A stretch of 64,000 nt of DNA, from positions 1,488,001-1,552,000 of the forward strand of contig CBDCSF010000013.1 of assembly GCA_965221445.1 (NCBI GenBank), written 5' to 3'. The notes below the pieces were generated by a model. That model did no database searches. It worked only from the letters and a program-made list of their open reading frames with translations, and was not told where the DNA came from. Shown here piece by piece: positions 7,858 through 17,782 of the stretch. This DNA is from MPNP01 sp965221445. GTDB taxonomy: Bacteria > Pseudomonadota > Alphaproteobacteria > Rhodobacterales > Rhodobacteraceae. The position numbers and the translations under genes were made by a program. How positions within the stretch are numbered: position 1 is the first letter of the stretch; every line of letters begins with the position of its first letter.

Positions 7858-8988
7858 ATGAGAACAAAAGCAGCTGTTGCCTTACAAGCAGATAAACCTT
7901 TGGAAATAATGGATGTAAACCTAGCTCCACCAAAACACGGTGAAGTAATGGTGGAAATCAAAGCCACAGGGATTTGCCATACCGATGAATTTACCCTTTC
8001 TGGAGCGGACCCCGAAGGTCTATTCCCGTCTATTCTGGGACATGAAGGAGCCGGAATTGTTGTTGATGCAGGTCCCGGAGTAACCTCTGTGAAAAAGGGT
8101 GATCATGTAATCCCACTCTACACACCGGAATGCCGTACTTGCCCTTCTTGCCTATCTCGAAAAACAAACCTTTGTACCTCCATAAGGGCAACCCAGGGAC
8201 AAGGTTTAATGCCTGATGGTACGTCAAGATTTTCTACCCTGGATGGCGATCCCATACTTCATTACATGGGTTGCTCAACCTTTTCCCAACATACAGTGCT
8301 CCCTGAAATTGCCGTGGCCAAGGTTAGGGAAGATGCACCTTTCGACAAGATCTGTTACATTGGGTGCGGAGTCACAACTGGCATAGGTGCTGTTATGAAC
8401 ACTGCTGCGGTTGAACCTGGAGCCAATGCTATAGTCTTTGGGCTAGGTGGCATTGGCCTGAATGTTATCCAGGGTCTAAAACTCGTTGGTGCTGATATGA
8501 TCGTGGGCGTAGATGTTAATCCAAAGAAAAAGGAGTGGGGTGAAAAATTCGGCATGACCCACTTTGTTAACCCAACAGAGGTTGATGGGGATCTGGTATC
8601 ATATCTGGTAGGATTGACCCAAACCAAATCCGATCCCATGGGTGGTGCGGATTATACATTCGACTGTACCGGTAACGTCAATGTCATGCGGATTGCATTA
8701 GAGAGTGCTCACCGGGGATGGGGAGAATCCATAATCATAGGTGTCGCTCCTGCCGGTGCTGAAATTTCCACCAGGCCATTTCAACTGGTAACAGGCAGGG
8801 TTTGGAAAGGAACTGCCTTTGGTGGTGCCAGAGGACGAACTGATGTACCCAAAATAGTTGACTGGTATATGGAAGGAAAAATCCAGATTGATCCGATGAT
8901 TACCCACACATTAGATTTGGGTGATATCAATAACGGGTTTGACTTGATGCATGCCGGTGAATCAATTCGATCTGTTGTCGTCTACTGA
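7858..8988 (+). CDS. adhC: S-(hydroxymethyl)glutathione dehydrogenase / class III alcohol dehydrogenase
   Basis: A 376-residue zinc alcohol dehydrogenase of the class III (glutathione-dependent formaldehyde dehydrogenase, FrmA/AdhC) type. It oxidises the formaldehyde-glutathione adduct to S-formylglutathione with NAD, and can also reduce S-nitrosoglutathione. The catalytic zinc ligands are Cys40 in GICHTDEFTLSG and His62 in LGHEGAG. The structural zinc loop is PECRTCPSCLSRKTNLC. The nucleotide fold carries GLGGIGLNVIQG. ATG 7858 was chosen because it follows a GGGAG site and matches the family N-terminus (MRTKAAVAL); the frame is open further upstream to 7708. No S-formylglutathione hydrolase gene is adjacent. 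Confidence 0.93.
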   Translation: MRTKAAVALQADKPLEIMDVNLAPPKHGEVMVEIKATGICHTDEFTLSGADPEGLFPSILGHEGAGIVVDAGPGVTSVKKGDHVIPLYTPECRTCPSCLSRKTNLCTSIRATQGQGLMPDGTSRFSTLDGDPILHYMGCSTFSQHTVLPEIAVAKVREDAPFDKICYIGCGVTTGIGAVMNTAAVEPGANAIVFGLGGIGLNVIQGLKLVGADMIVGVDVNPKKKEWGEKFGMTHFVNPTEVDGDLVSYLVGLTQTKSDPMGGADYTFDCTGNVNVMRIALESAHRGWGESIIIGVAPAGAEISTRPFQLVTGRVWKGTAFGGARGRTDVPKIVDWYMEGKIQIDPMITHTLDLGDINNGFDLMHAGESIRSVVVY

Positions 8989-9054
8989 TGACAGAATCTG
9001 TTGATGGAATTGTATTTTGGACGAGGTGTTATCCAGATCAAAGAAAGTAGTTTC

Positions 9055-10080
9055 TCACGAAATATGTTCTTGCCTGGCTTTGTTGAACTCTCGCATTCTG
9101 GCAAGGACGTCAACTCCGATCTGGGAATAGACATGAAGGATATCCACTAGAACCCAGTTCTCTCTTATCAGGCCTTTTTCACATCGCCAGAAATCCAGGC
9201 TTCTCATGGTTATTTTCTGCCTGGAAGGAGCTATGCCCAGAAACCCATCACCTGAGATCGTCATTTTCATACCAGGCCAAGCTGTGAATCCTACATAATC
9301 TCCTTCAGCAAAAAGGTTTCCTTTACCCAAGGTTCCAACACGATCAGGCATTCCATTGAGAAATGGAATCTGGTGCCAGTTTCTAAATCCTTCTATTCCC
9401 CGACAAGTTCCAATACCTGAAGGTCCATACCAGCTGCACCTCGGATGCCAATAACGATCCAGTTGCATGGCTTCGACTCCACCTGTGGCATATTCCCCCA
9501 GTTTGGCAAGCATTTCCGAAACCAGAGACAAACTTTCCTCACTTCTTCCTCGATTCTCATCATTAATTACCAACCCATCCTGTGTCGAAGGTCCAGGGAC
9601 TTGCCACTCTCTCCCCAAACTTGGAGACATGGGCCAGCTATTGGCCTGCATCATCAGTTCAGGAATATCCCATAGTGCCTGCATTTCTATAATCTTGCCC
9701 TCTTCAACTCTATAAAATTCGTGAAACCTCATTGAGACCTGATGTCCCGTTGGAGGAATATCCAGCCAGGGTTTTTTGAACGCACCGGTATAATAACCGC
9801 ATACTCCTACCCAATCCTGATCAATATGAGACCTGCTTGAAAGCACTATCAGTTCTCTTCTTTCAAGATCAGGTATTGCCTCATAGAGAGGATGAAGAGC
9901 TTTCAGATAAAATTCTTCAATATTGTCAAGTGTTTCAAAGGGAGTGGCCAGATGTACCGGTGCATCTTTAGCAAAGCTGTTTTTCAGACTGCCCAACACC
10001 TGTACAGGGTTAAAGTCATACATTGCTTTCCTAAATGACTCTGTAAGTTCTTTGTTATTTTGATGCAAACCACCCTGCAT
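9055..10080 (-). CDS. SnoaL-like (NTF2-fold) protein with two tandem domains
   Basis: 341 residues made of two SnoaL/NTF2-like alpha-beta barrel halves: roughly residues 12-155 (ending in the VSMRFHEFYRVEEGKIIEMQALWD strand pair) and 205-330 (ending in MRSLDFWRCEKGLIRENWVLVDI). This architecture is annotated as ester cyclase or nuclear transport factor 2 family. Some members are polyketide cyclases, but most of the double forms are uncharacterised. There is no signal peptide, so it is probably cytoplasmic. A GGGGAGA site precedes the ATG on the minus strand. It is convergent with adhC and has no obvious pathway partner, so substrate and reaction remain unknown. Confidence 0.75.
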   Translation of the reverse strand: MQGGLHQNNKELTESFRKAMYDFNPVQVLGSLKNSFAKDAPVHLATPFETLDNIEEFYLKALHPLYEAIPDLERRELIVLSSRSHIDQDWVGVCGYYTGAFKKPWLDIPPTGHQVSMRFHEFYRVEEGKIIEMQALWDIPELMMQANSWPMSPSLGREWQVPGPSTQDGLVINDENRGRSEESLSLVSEMLAKLGEYATGGVEAMQLDRYWHPRCSWYGPSGIGTCRGIEGFRNWHQIPFLNGMPDRVGTLGKGNLFAEGDYVGFTAWPGMKMTISGDGFLGIAPSRQKITMRSLDFWRCEKGLIRENWVLVDILHVYSQIGVDVLARMREFNKARQEHIS

Positions 10081-10319
10081 TTATTTTCTCCCCGGAATTT
10101 TATATTCTACAATAAGTATGAATGTTATCGGTGAATATAATTCCATTTTTTTCGTTTTCAGCGATTGGAGAACCTGTTACATGCGAGAATTAAATTTAAG
10201 GATTGAATTTCGTTTTTTGCATAATGCATGAACGGTCCCTCCCTCTTTTTTATCTTAATTTGAAATGACTGGTTTAGGTTCAAATGACCCTAATGATCAT
10301 GATGAAAACAGGTGATGAC

Positions 10320-11342
10320 ATGCAAACAACAACTAAACCGACAGTATCTGTCTGGCACTCGGTCCGTGATCTTGATCCCTCTCTCTACAATTATACCTTT
10401 CAGGGTACCCGAAGCAGCCAAGCGATGGAATGATTTAGGCCAAAAACTAGAAGATCCAGCTATTGACAGGAGTGCGATGGATATCTGGTTGAAATCTCAG
10501 AATCGAGCCTTTGCCATTTAGACCGGTCAGATTGAGGGTCTGTATATCTTACGCAGAGGGGTTACTGAAACACTGATTGCCGAAGGCTTCGAGGGGGAAA
10601 GAGGAACACATTCAGCCACGGACATTGCGAATAATACCCTGAAGGGACTGCTTACCAATCAGGAAACGGCTTTGGAAATGATGTTTGCCCACATCAGGGA
10701 CAAACGGCCACTAACCGGTTCCACTATCAAGGAATGGCATGCCTTGTTGACCCGTCATCAGGATTATGCCACTGGCGTCGGCCCTTTGGCCAGCGCGTCA
10801 ATGCCCCGCTTCGCAAGGGAGAATATAAGATTCATCCTAACAACCCACGGGGACGTGACGGGTTGGTTTTTGAATATTGTCCACCTGAACAGGTGGCGAA
10901 CGAAATGGAGAAATTCCTAGGTTTTCACCGGAAGCTCCGGGATTTGAATCTCGCTCCAGAAGTGGAGGCTGCTTGGCTCCATTATGAATTTGTCCGCATA
11001 CTTCCCTTCCAGGATGGCAATGGCCGGATTTCCCGTATGTTGATGGCCTGATCCTTCATCAAGGCAGGTGAATTCGTTCCGGTAATACCGGCTCAGGGAA
11101 AGGATGAATACATTGCCAACCTCGAATTGGTGGATTCCGGGAACTTGTTATCTTTTGTAAATTACCTTGGGAGAATGGCTATGGGTCGCTCCGAAGCTGC
11201 ATCAACACGTGCAGAACTCATATTGTCCGGGAGGGCACATTACCGACACAGCAATGGAGGTGTAACCTCAAACGGTATATATCTTGCTCCCAATGATGAG
11301 CATAGCAATAAACACAAAAAACCTCCCAGACCCAAAATGTAG
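10320..11342 (+). pseudogene. Fic-family protein, multiply disrupted
   Basis: Conserved Fic/DOC-family sequence runs across three broken pieces. From ATG 10320 the frame encodes a 38-residue N-terminus. It shifts near 10415 into EAAKRWNDLGQKLEDPAID, hits TAG at 10519-10521 just before the inhibitory-helix motif TGQIEG, and continues through ETALEMMFAHIRDKRPL. It shifts back near 10780 to GEYKIHPNNPRGRDGLVFEYCPPEQV, hits TGA near 11049 and resumes to 11342. The Fic motif reads LPFQDGNGR instead of HPFxxGNGR: the catalytic His codon is now CTT at 11001-11003. Two frameshifts, two stops and loss of the catalytic residue make this a dead gene. Intact relatives AMPylate target proteins. Confidence 0.85.
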
Positions 11343-11662
11343 TCATTCGGAAAAATTTTTATGATTAAAGGAAGGTATCTTCATCGAAAAAGACCCCGTA
11401 TCCAGAGGATGACAAGCTGCTGGTAGGTTGGCTTAAGATATGTTTGGCAAATGTATCGTTAGGTACCAGGCTGTCAACAGAGGAGATTTCCCTGGCCATT
11501 TGTAAGTTGGATTGTGGTTGAGGCCAGGATAGTTCTTTCCTCTGTGAAATTAATTTAGTAAACCTTTAAGACAGTGAAATTGATATCAAAAATGGCTAAA
11601 ATACTAACTATGTTCCCCCCCCCCCTCAAAAAAACTAATCATTACGCAAGAAGGAATTTACC
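11343..11662. other. Intergenic stretch between the Fic remnant and the multi-ubiquitin operon
   Basis: No gene or RNA is recognised in these 320 bases. The notable element is the C11 run near its right end. An AAGGA site at 11651-11655 serves the following TTG start. Confidence 0.5.
11615..11625. repeat. C11 homopolymer tract upstream of the multi-ubiquitin gene
   Basis: Eleven consecutive Cs lie 37 bases before the TTG start of the ubiquitin-like gene, in the probable leader or promoter. Runs of this length are prone to slippage, so expression could be phase-variable (inference). Confidence 0.65.
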
Positions 11663-12388
11663 TTGGAAATTAAAATTACGGTAAATGACAACAAATTTAG
11701 TCTTAAAGGTGGATTGGTAAGCGCTCAACAAATTTATGATGCAGCGAATATTGCAGATGAATTTTTTTTTGTGCAAGGTGATGGTTGTACAGTTCAAGTT
11801 AATCCATCTGATTTTCTAATCATGAAGAGCAACGGCATCTTTAGAACAGGTTGCAGTCATGCCGAAGGGTTAAAATCGTCAAGAAACCCTATTGGTATCC
11901 ATTACGTCGGAAAAACCAGCGAGTACATTCAACTTCCAAGTGCGAAAGTTTCAGGTCAAGAACTGCTCGAATTAGATAGAGATTTAACTGATGGACGCAT
12001 ATTTGTTTCTATAGACGAGGAATGGGATAGAGAAATTTCCAAGGATATGAGAATTATACTTCAGGAAGGCGATACCATTATTGTTACTCCATCGGGAGAA
12101 GGTAATTTTTTTGGTGATCCAATTGATATTGAGACATGTGGTAAACATAACCGTCAACCGCCAAAGGGAAAATCTTACAAGATCAGGGTTGATCACAAAA
12201 AAATTGTAATTGGAGACGAAAAAATCTTGGGAAAACATATTCTTTCAATTGTTGGTAAGAGAATGGATGAATGGAAATTACTCATGGTCTTAAGTGGAGG
12301 TGAGCAAGTTGGGGTTGGCAGCGATGAGGAAGTTTATCTCACAGACCTTGGAATTAACTTGTTCAAAACCGTTCGATATAGTTTTTAG
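11663..12388 (+). CDS. Multi-ubiquitin domain protein, three tandem ubiquitin-like folds
   Basis: A 241-residue protein made of three beta-grasp repeats, as in the Multi_ubiq family of bacterial ubiquitin-like proteins. Repeat 1 (about 1-63) begins MEIKITVNDNKFSLKGG. Repeat 2 (about 75-148) includes KVSGQELLELD and REISKDMRIILQEGDTI. Repeat 3 (about 169-241) fits the family pattern best: YKIRVDHKKIVIGDEKILG, LSGGEQVGVGSDEEVYL, then the FKTV strand. Relatives usually sit with E1-, E2- or JAB-type genes; none is here. The C-terminus is RYSF with no Gly-Gly, so direct conjugation is not evident. TTG start with an AAGGA site 8 bases upstream. The next gene begins 21 bases after the stop, so it is the first gene of an operon. 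Confidence 0.8.
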   Translation: MEIKITVNDNKFSLKGGLVSAQQIYDAANIADEFFFVQGDGCTVQVNPSDFLIMKSNGIFRTGCSHAEGLKSSRNPIGIHYVGKTSEYIQLPSAKVSGQELLELDRDLTDGRIFVSIDEEWDREISKDMRIILQEGDTIIVTPSGEGNFFGDPIDIETCGKHNRQPPKGKSYKIRVDHKKIVIGDEKILGKHILSIVGKRMDEWKLLMVLSGGEQVGVGSDEEVYLTDLGINLFKTVRYSF

Positions 12389-13302
12389 TGATCGCATCAG
12401 AAAATTGAAATGATTCACAAGGTTGCAGTAAAAAACTTCAAAGCTTTTGATCACTTTGAGTGTAGCCTAACCAAGGATATTTCCCTTATCACAGGGACGA
12501 ACAATTCGGGTAAAACATCATTTTTGCAAGCAATTTCTATTTGGTCAGAACTTTGGGAGAATTTCCACAAAAAGAAAACCCTGGATGGAAATCCAGTAGA
12601 AATGGATAAGTTCGAATTAAAGACCATAGAAATCAATGATTTTAAGGAATTATGGTTTAAATCAATTACAACCAACCCGATAACCATCCGAATTGATTTT
12701 GAACAGGGAAGTCTTGGATTCGGAATCCGTTACCAAGGAAGGTCATTAGTAGAAGTGATACCCTTGAAAATTCATCAAGACGGTCAACACCTATTCCAAG
12801 AAAAACCAATCAAATTCAGGTATATCCAATCTCTTTCTCCCCTTGACAATTATGAACCTCATTATGCACCGACTGTATTTCAATCAAGGTTGGCACGCGG
12901 AAGAGGAGGTTCAATTCTCAAAAGCCTACTAACAGTTGTTAGTAGGGATAAACAAAAGTGGCAATCTCTGCAAAATACAATAAGTGATTTTTTTGGTTAC
13001 GAGCTTCTTCCTCCCACAGGAAATGACCCAATTCATGCCAGCTTTCGGCATTCCAATAAGGAAAATTCACTTAACCTTAGCAACGGTGCATCAGGTTTCT
13101 TACAGGTCGTTTTATTGCATTCAGCACTACTTCAATCCAATCGTGAAACTAAATTTCTAATTGATGAACCAGATACCCATTTACATAGTTTGCTTAAGGA
13201 AAAAATCTATAAACTAATTCAAAAATTCTGTGAAGAAAACAATAGTCAAGTTATACTAACAAGCACCTCAGGTGAACTTATAGATGTCGCATGCAAAGAA
13301 CA

Positions 13303-13308
13303 TAATTT
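13303..13308. repeat. Target-site duplication TAATTT, left copy
   Basis: The hexamer TAATTT occurs directly before the left IS end and again directly after the right end at 15132-15137. Confidence 0.85.
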
Positions 13309-15131
13309 GTGCCTGCCCAGAAAATACCCTATTTTTGACAATTCAACAAAAATCCAGGTAACAAAACCGCTCCCGATTTACCAAAAATGGGTTGATTGGA
13401 ACAGTTTTTCCACAAAAAAACGCCTGGTTGCGAGAGTTATCCACAAAAACAGCCCGTTTCCGACCACCGTGACAGACCTCTCCCCTCCGTTCCCTACATA
13501 ACGGTCACCATTTCATTGACAAAAAGAGGGTCAGGCTGCCAGCGGTAAACGCGGACGCCGACGCTTGAGCAGCAACTGGCGACGACGGCGAATCAACAGG
13601 CCAAGACGATGGATGTTGAAGGTCAGGACAGATAGGCCAACAAAACGTTCAAAGCCGCCGGCACCATGGGCCCGCACACGGTCAAGACCACGGTGCTCAA
13701 GGGTGTTGATCGCCGATTCCACCGCCGGATGCTTCCGGCGCATCGCTACAAATATCTCCTCACCTTCCCTGATCCTGTCGGCCCTGCTCAACCGGCCCTT
13801 CCTCGGCAGGACATTGTGGTCCAAGAGAATGTCAAGGGCAAGACGGTTCTGCGGACTGTGAAAACCGCGGTCAAAACTGCACGACCTGAAATCCGGAAAA
13901 CGGGATTGCGTTTCCCTGACCACCGGTACCGCATGGTCAACATCACTCCCCTCCCACATGATCCGGTGGTTCAGGACAAAGCCGAACTCGTCCTCCACAA
14001 TGCACACCGGAACACCGAATTCAACCGGACGTCCTGCCTTGCCCTTGGAGACCCACCGGGTGTGGGGTTCGAAGAGCGAAAACACCTTCTCGTCATGAGA
14101 GATCGTCTCGCCCCTGAGCAAACGACGGTCGACCTGGTCGATCTGTCTCTTCACATGGCCGATGAAATGGCCGATCAGGACCGGATTACCCTTCCTGAGA
14201 AGACGCCTGATCCGAGAATCCTGCAACGCCGACAGAGTCCCTTCAGCACGGACAACAAGCGTGCGGCACAGGTCAAGATACGCCTCCACGCGTTCCGGTG
14301 ACACCCGGCGAGTCCTGCGAACCACATGAAACCTCTTCCTGACAGAAGCGGTCAGGTGGTACCATTGACGCCAACCGGAAAGCCCACACTCATTGGCCGC
14401 ACGGCTACTTTCCCTGATCAGGCAACGCATCGCATCCCACAAAAGATTGACATCCGTCGGGTAATGGACATCCGTCTCGACGACAAAAGAATCACAGCGC
14501 CCGTGCAACAAGGCGCCAGGCTTTTTTTTGAGACCTTGTGACCACTACCCACAACCAGTTTGCCGACTTCTGCTAACAACTCCGGAGTCAGCAGGTTCAC
14601 ATTGTCAACCACCGACTGGTACGAATACTGCCTTCTGTCCCAGATATCCGCATGACCGAGAAACTTCCGCAGGGTGTTGTGCTCGTTGACCAGGTCATGC
14701 AGACGGTCAAAGTCACAGTTCAGCCCCTGCATCACAACACCCATCACCAGGATCTGCCACAAATTCATGCCCGGACGGCCATGGTCATGGCTGACATCGG
14801 GGGCCAGATGTTCCTCCAAAAGGGCAAACAGCTGGGACCTCAAGTCCTTGTCGCAATAAAGATGTTGAAGTCCTATCAAAAGGGCGGGCATGTCATCACG
14901 GCACTTGCGACCGAGGTCAATACCGGCAATGTCAATGTCACCGAGTTCACGGTAGGGTTTGATTACATGTCTCATGGGTCAGAACCTGCGAAGAGTGATG
15001 AATATTAGGTGAAAAAAGGCCCTGAAATGTGAAAATACCAGTGATGAAACCGATCTTCATGGTAACATCTCGATTCCAGACCCTTGTTGTCAAGGGGTTT
15101 TGTAATGGTTATATACTTTTCGGGCAGGCAC
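13309..15131 (-). mobile_element. IS element of 1823 bp inserted in the AAA ATPase gene
   Basis: Terminal inverted repeats GTGCCTGCCC (13309-13318) and GGGCAGGCAC (15122-15131) are perfect over 10 bases, flanked by a 6-bp TAATTT duplication. It carries a leftward transposase in two frames. Its base composition is visibly richer in G and C than all flanking DNA, which points to recent arrival from another genome. The family looks like the ISNCY group of DDE elements (inference from protein pattern). Confidence 0.85.
13531..14975 (-). pseudogene. IS transposase in two overlapping frames (-1 shift at an A8 run)
   Basis: The first frame (ATG 14975 leftward to 14418) encodes the N-terminal part: LLIGLQHLYCDKDLRSQ, HDHGRPGMNLWQILVMG, QYSYQSVVDNVNLLTPELL. 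At an A8 run on the coding strand (14522-14529 in window coordinates) the conserved sequence moves to the -1 frame and continues KKPGALLHGRCDSFVVETDVHYPTD to 13531, with the catalytic core FSLFEPHTRWVSKGK, SFDRGFHSP and HPAVESAINTLEHRGL. Read with one -1 slip it is a 481-residue protein of normal family length. It may be a programmed frameshift or a simple disabling indel; the two cannot be separated from one copy, so I label it a pseudogene with reserve. Confidence 0.7.
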
Positions 15132-15137
15132 TAATTT
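15132..15137. repeat. Target-site duplication TAATTT, right copy
   Basis: Second copy of the hexamer at 13303-13308, directly after the right terminal repeat. Confidence 0.85.
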
Positions 15138-15200
15138 GTTTTTGATTTCCGGGAATACGCTAACCGAGGTTAATCCCCCAAGGAGCTTACCCAGCATTTA

Positions 15201-15886
<686 letters not shown>

Positions 15887-16013
15887 CTAGAGACTTTAAG
15901 GTAAGTATTGATATATTGTTTATTCTGTAAATTCAATATCAACCACACACCAAGATATAACTATAATTTCAGATTCCAATATCAGTCTTAGGAATCCTGT
16001 TCAGGATAAGTAA

Positions 16014-16805
16014 TTAATGGGATAGTAACTGGCTCAAAAATAATTTAGCCCGGTCTGTTCTGGGATTGTTGAAAAAACTTTCCGGATCAGAAGTTTCCAC
16101 AATCTCGGCATCATCCATGAAAATCACCCTGTCTCCTACCTGTCGGGCAAATCCCATTTCATGGGTTACACAAATCATCGTCATGCCACCTTCAGCAAGT
16201 TCCACCATGACATCCAACACACCGGAAATCATTTCCGGGTCAAGGGCTGAAGTTGGCTCATCAAACAGCATTAGCTTTGGCTTCATACATAAGGCTCTTG
16301 CAATTGCCACTCTTTGCTGTTGACCCCCAGACAAATGCATAGGATACTTGCTGGCCTGTTCCGATATATGGACCCTGTCAAGTAACTCCATTGCCATTTC
16401 TGAGGCTTCATTTTTGGACATCCCCCTGTTTCTTATCGGCCCGATGGTAAGGTTATCCAAAACTGAGAGATGGGGAAACAGATTGAAACTTTGGAACACC
16501 ATCCCGACATTACGTCTTATCACTTCAATATTCTTCATGCCTGGTTTCACTTCTATCCCATCAATTCTGATGGTTCCCAACTGGTGTTCCTCCAATTGAT
16601 TAAGACATCTGATTAAGGTTGATTTACCCGATCCAGAAGGTCCGCAAATGACAACTTTTTCACCAAAATTGACTGAAAAATTAATATCAAAAAGGGCACA
16701 GAAATCACCAAACCATTTACAAAGCCCGGAGACCTCCACGATAGGTTTGGTATTGGCACTGGTTTCCGGAACCTTCAGTGGGGCCGTGCTTTCATCTTTA
16801 ATCAT
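16014..16805 (-). CDS. Polar amino-acid ABC transporter ATPase
   Basis: A 263-residue nucleotide-binding subunit of the GlnQ/AapP type. Walker A GPSGSGKST, Q-loop VFQSFNLFPHL, signature HLSGGQQQR, Walker B LMLFDEPTSALDPE and switch His in VTHEMGF are all intact. An N-terminal extension of about 20 residues precedes the domain. It is the last gene of a leftward four-gene operon (permease, binding protein, permease, ATPase), 21 bases after the second permease. It energises import of an amino acid across the inner membrane. The exact substrate is not readable; the permease pair resembles AapQ/AapM of general L-amino-acid systems. Confidence 0.92.
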   Translation of the reverse strand: MIKDESTAPLKVPETSANTKPIVEVSGLCKWFGDFCALFDINFSVNFGEKVVICGPSGSGKSTLIRCLNQLEEHQLGTIRIDGIEVKPGMKNIEVIRRNVGMVFQSFNLFPHLSVLDNLTIGPIRNRGMSKNEASEMAMELLDRVHISEQASKYPMHLSGGQQQRVAIARALCMKPKLMLFDEPTSALDPEMISGVLDVMVELAEGGMTMICVTHEMGFARQVGDRVIFMDDAEIVETSDPESFFNNPRTDRAKLFLSQLLSH

Positions 16806-16826
16806 TGGTGTATACTTTCCATTGGA

Positions 16827-17732
16827 CTAGCGGTTGGAACGGGCTCCTCTTTGCTCAAGTTTGCCGAAAACATACGCAAAGAAATAACACAATACAAAAT
16901 ACATTCCTCCGACCAAAATCCAAGTTTCAAACACCTTTGTCGTTGTTGCTGCAACCTCGGTAGCCAAAAAGGTCAATTCCTGAATTGAAATCAGCGAAAC
17001 AATAGCTGAATCCTTGATAAGGGTGATAAATTGACCAGCCAGGGGAGGAAGAATTTTCCTGATGGCCTGTGGAAGTATAATATCTTTTAAAATGTTTAGG
17101 TGGGAGAGTCCGATAGCTCTGCCTGCTTCCCATTGACCTTTTCCTATTGATTGAATCCCCGCCCGCACAATTTCCGTGATATAGGCTCCCTCAAAAACGG
17201 CAAGACAAATCATGCCGGCGATAAAATTTTCAAATAATCTTGGGTCCCCAAACATTATTCTGAACAAATCATTGTCCATGTAGGGACTGTCATACTGCAG
17301 ACTGGACAGACCGATCAGCGGGAATATCTGGCTGGAAATGAAAAAGTAGAATATAAAGATGAAAACAATCGGGGGTATGTTTCGAATAAGTTCTACATAG
17401 GCCCTGCTGATTATTCGTAGGGTAAGGTTGTTACACCTCCTCCAATAACCCATTATTACCCCAATAATGGTGGCTAGGATTGTTGCCCATATAGCCAACC
17501 GGAGAGTTGTCAGCAAACCCTGTATGAGAAGATTTGTTACCCACCTGCCAGATTCTTCATCGTATCTGATAATGAAACTAAAGACCCTGTCCCAGTGCCA
17601 GTTATAAACCAGCACATCATTAACCCTATATACCGCATAGGAAACCATGGCGATGACCAGACCGACCAGAATCAGGTCGATCAGGGTTACCTTCCTTTTG
17701 GGTAAGGCTGGAGGTGGTGAATTACGATCCAT
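16827..17732 (-). CDS. Amino-acid ABC transporter permease (AapM/HisM-like)
   Basis: A 301-residue inner-membrane protein of the HisMQ family. A first membrane helix (about 18-36) is followed by a periplasmic stretch, then five helices forming the permease core. The EAA loop that contacts the ATPase is EAGRAIGLSHLNILKDIILPQ. It starts 50 bases after the binding-protein gene, with a strong RNA hairpin in the gap, and precedes the ATPase gene. It pairs with the permease at 18635-19474 to form the channel. Confidence 0.9.
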   Translation of the reverse strand: MDRNSPPPALPKRKVTLIDLILVGLVIAMVSYAVYRVNDVLVYNWHWDRVFSFIIRYDEESGRWVTNLLIQGLLTTLRLAIWATILATIIGVIMGYWRRCNNLTLRIISRAYVELIRNIPPIVFIFIFYFFISSQIFPLIGLSSLQYDSPYMDNDLFRIMFGDPRLFENFIAGMICLAVFEGAYITEIVRAGIQSIGKGQWEAGRAIGLSHLNILKDIILPQAIRKILPPLAGQFITLIKDSAIVSLISIQELTFLATEVAATTTKVFETWILVGGMYFVLCYFFAYVFGKLEQRGARSNR

Positions 17733-17741
17733 TATTTTTGG

Positions 17742-17772
17742 GACAAGGCAACTGTCAATAAGTTGCCTTGTC
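17742..17772 (-). promoter_or_regulatory. Intercistronic RNA hairpin after the amino-acid binding-protein gene
   Basis: A perfect 12-bp stem (GACAAGGCAACT with AGTTGCCTTGTC, 7-base loop) lies between the binding-protein stop and the permease start. No T-run follows. Such structures stabilise the upstream mRNA or attenuate downstream expression, keeping the binding protein in excess. Confidence 0.6.
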
Positions 17773-17782
17773 TATGTGTTTT

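Noticed and set aside
13666..14301. Long rightward open frame across the IS (211 codons)
   Set aside because: It is antisense to the conserved transposase core, in GC-rich DNA where long shadow frames are common; no protein family pattern.
14652..15008. Rightward open frame of 118 codons at the right end of the IS
   Set aside because: Antisense to the transposase N-terminal part, no ribosome-binding site or family match.
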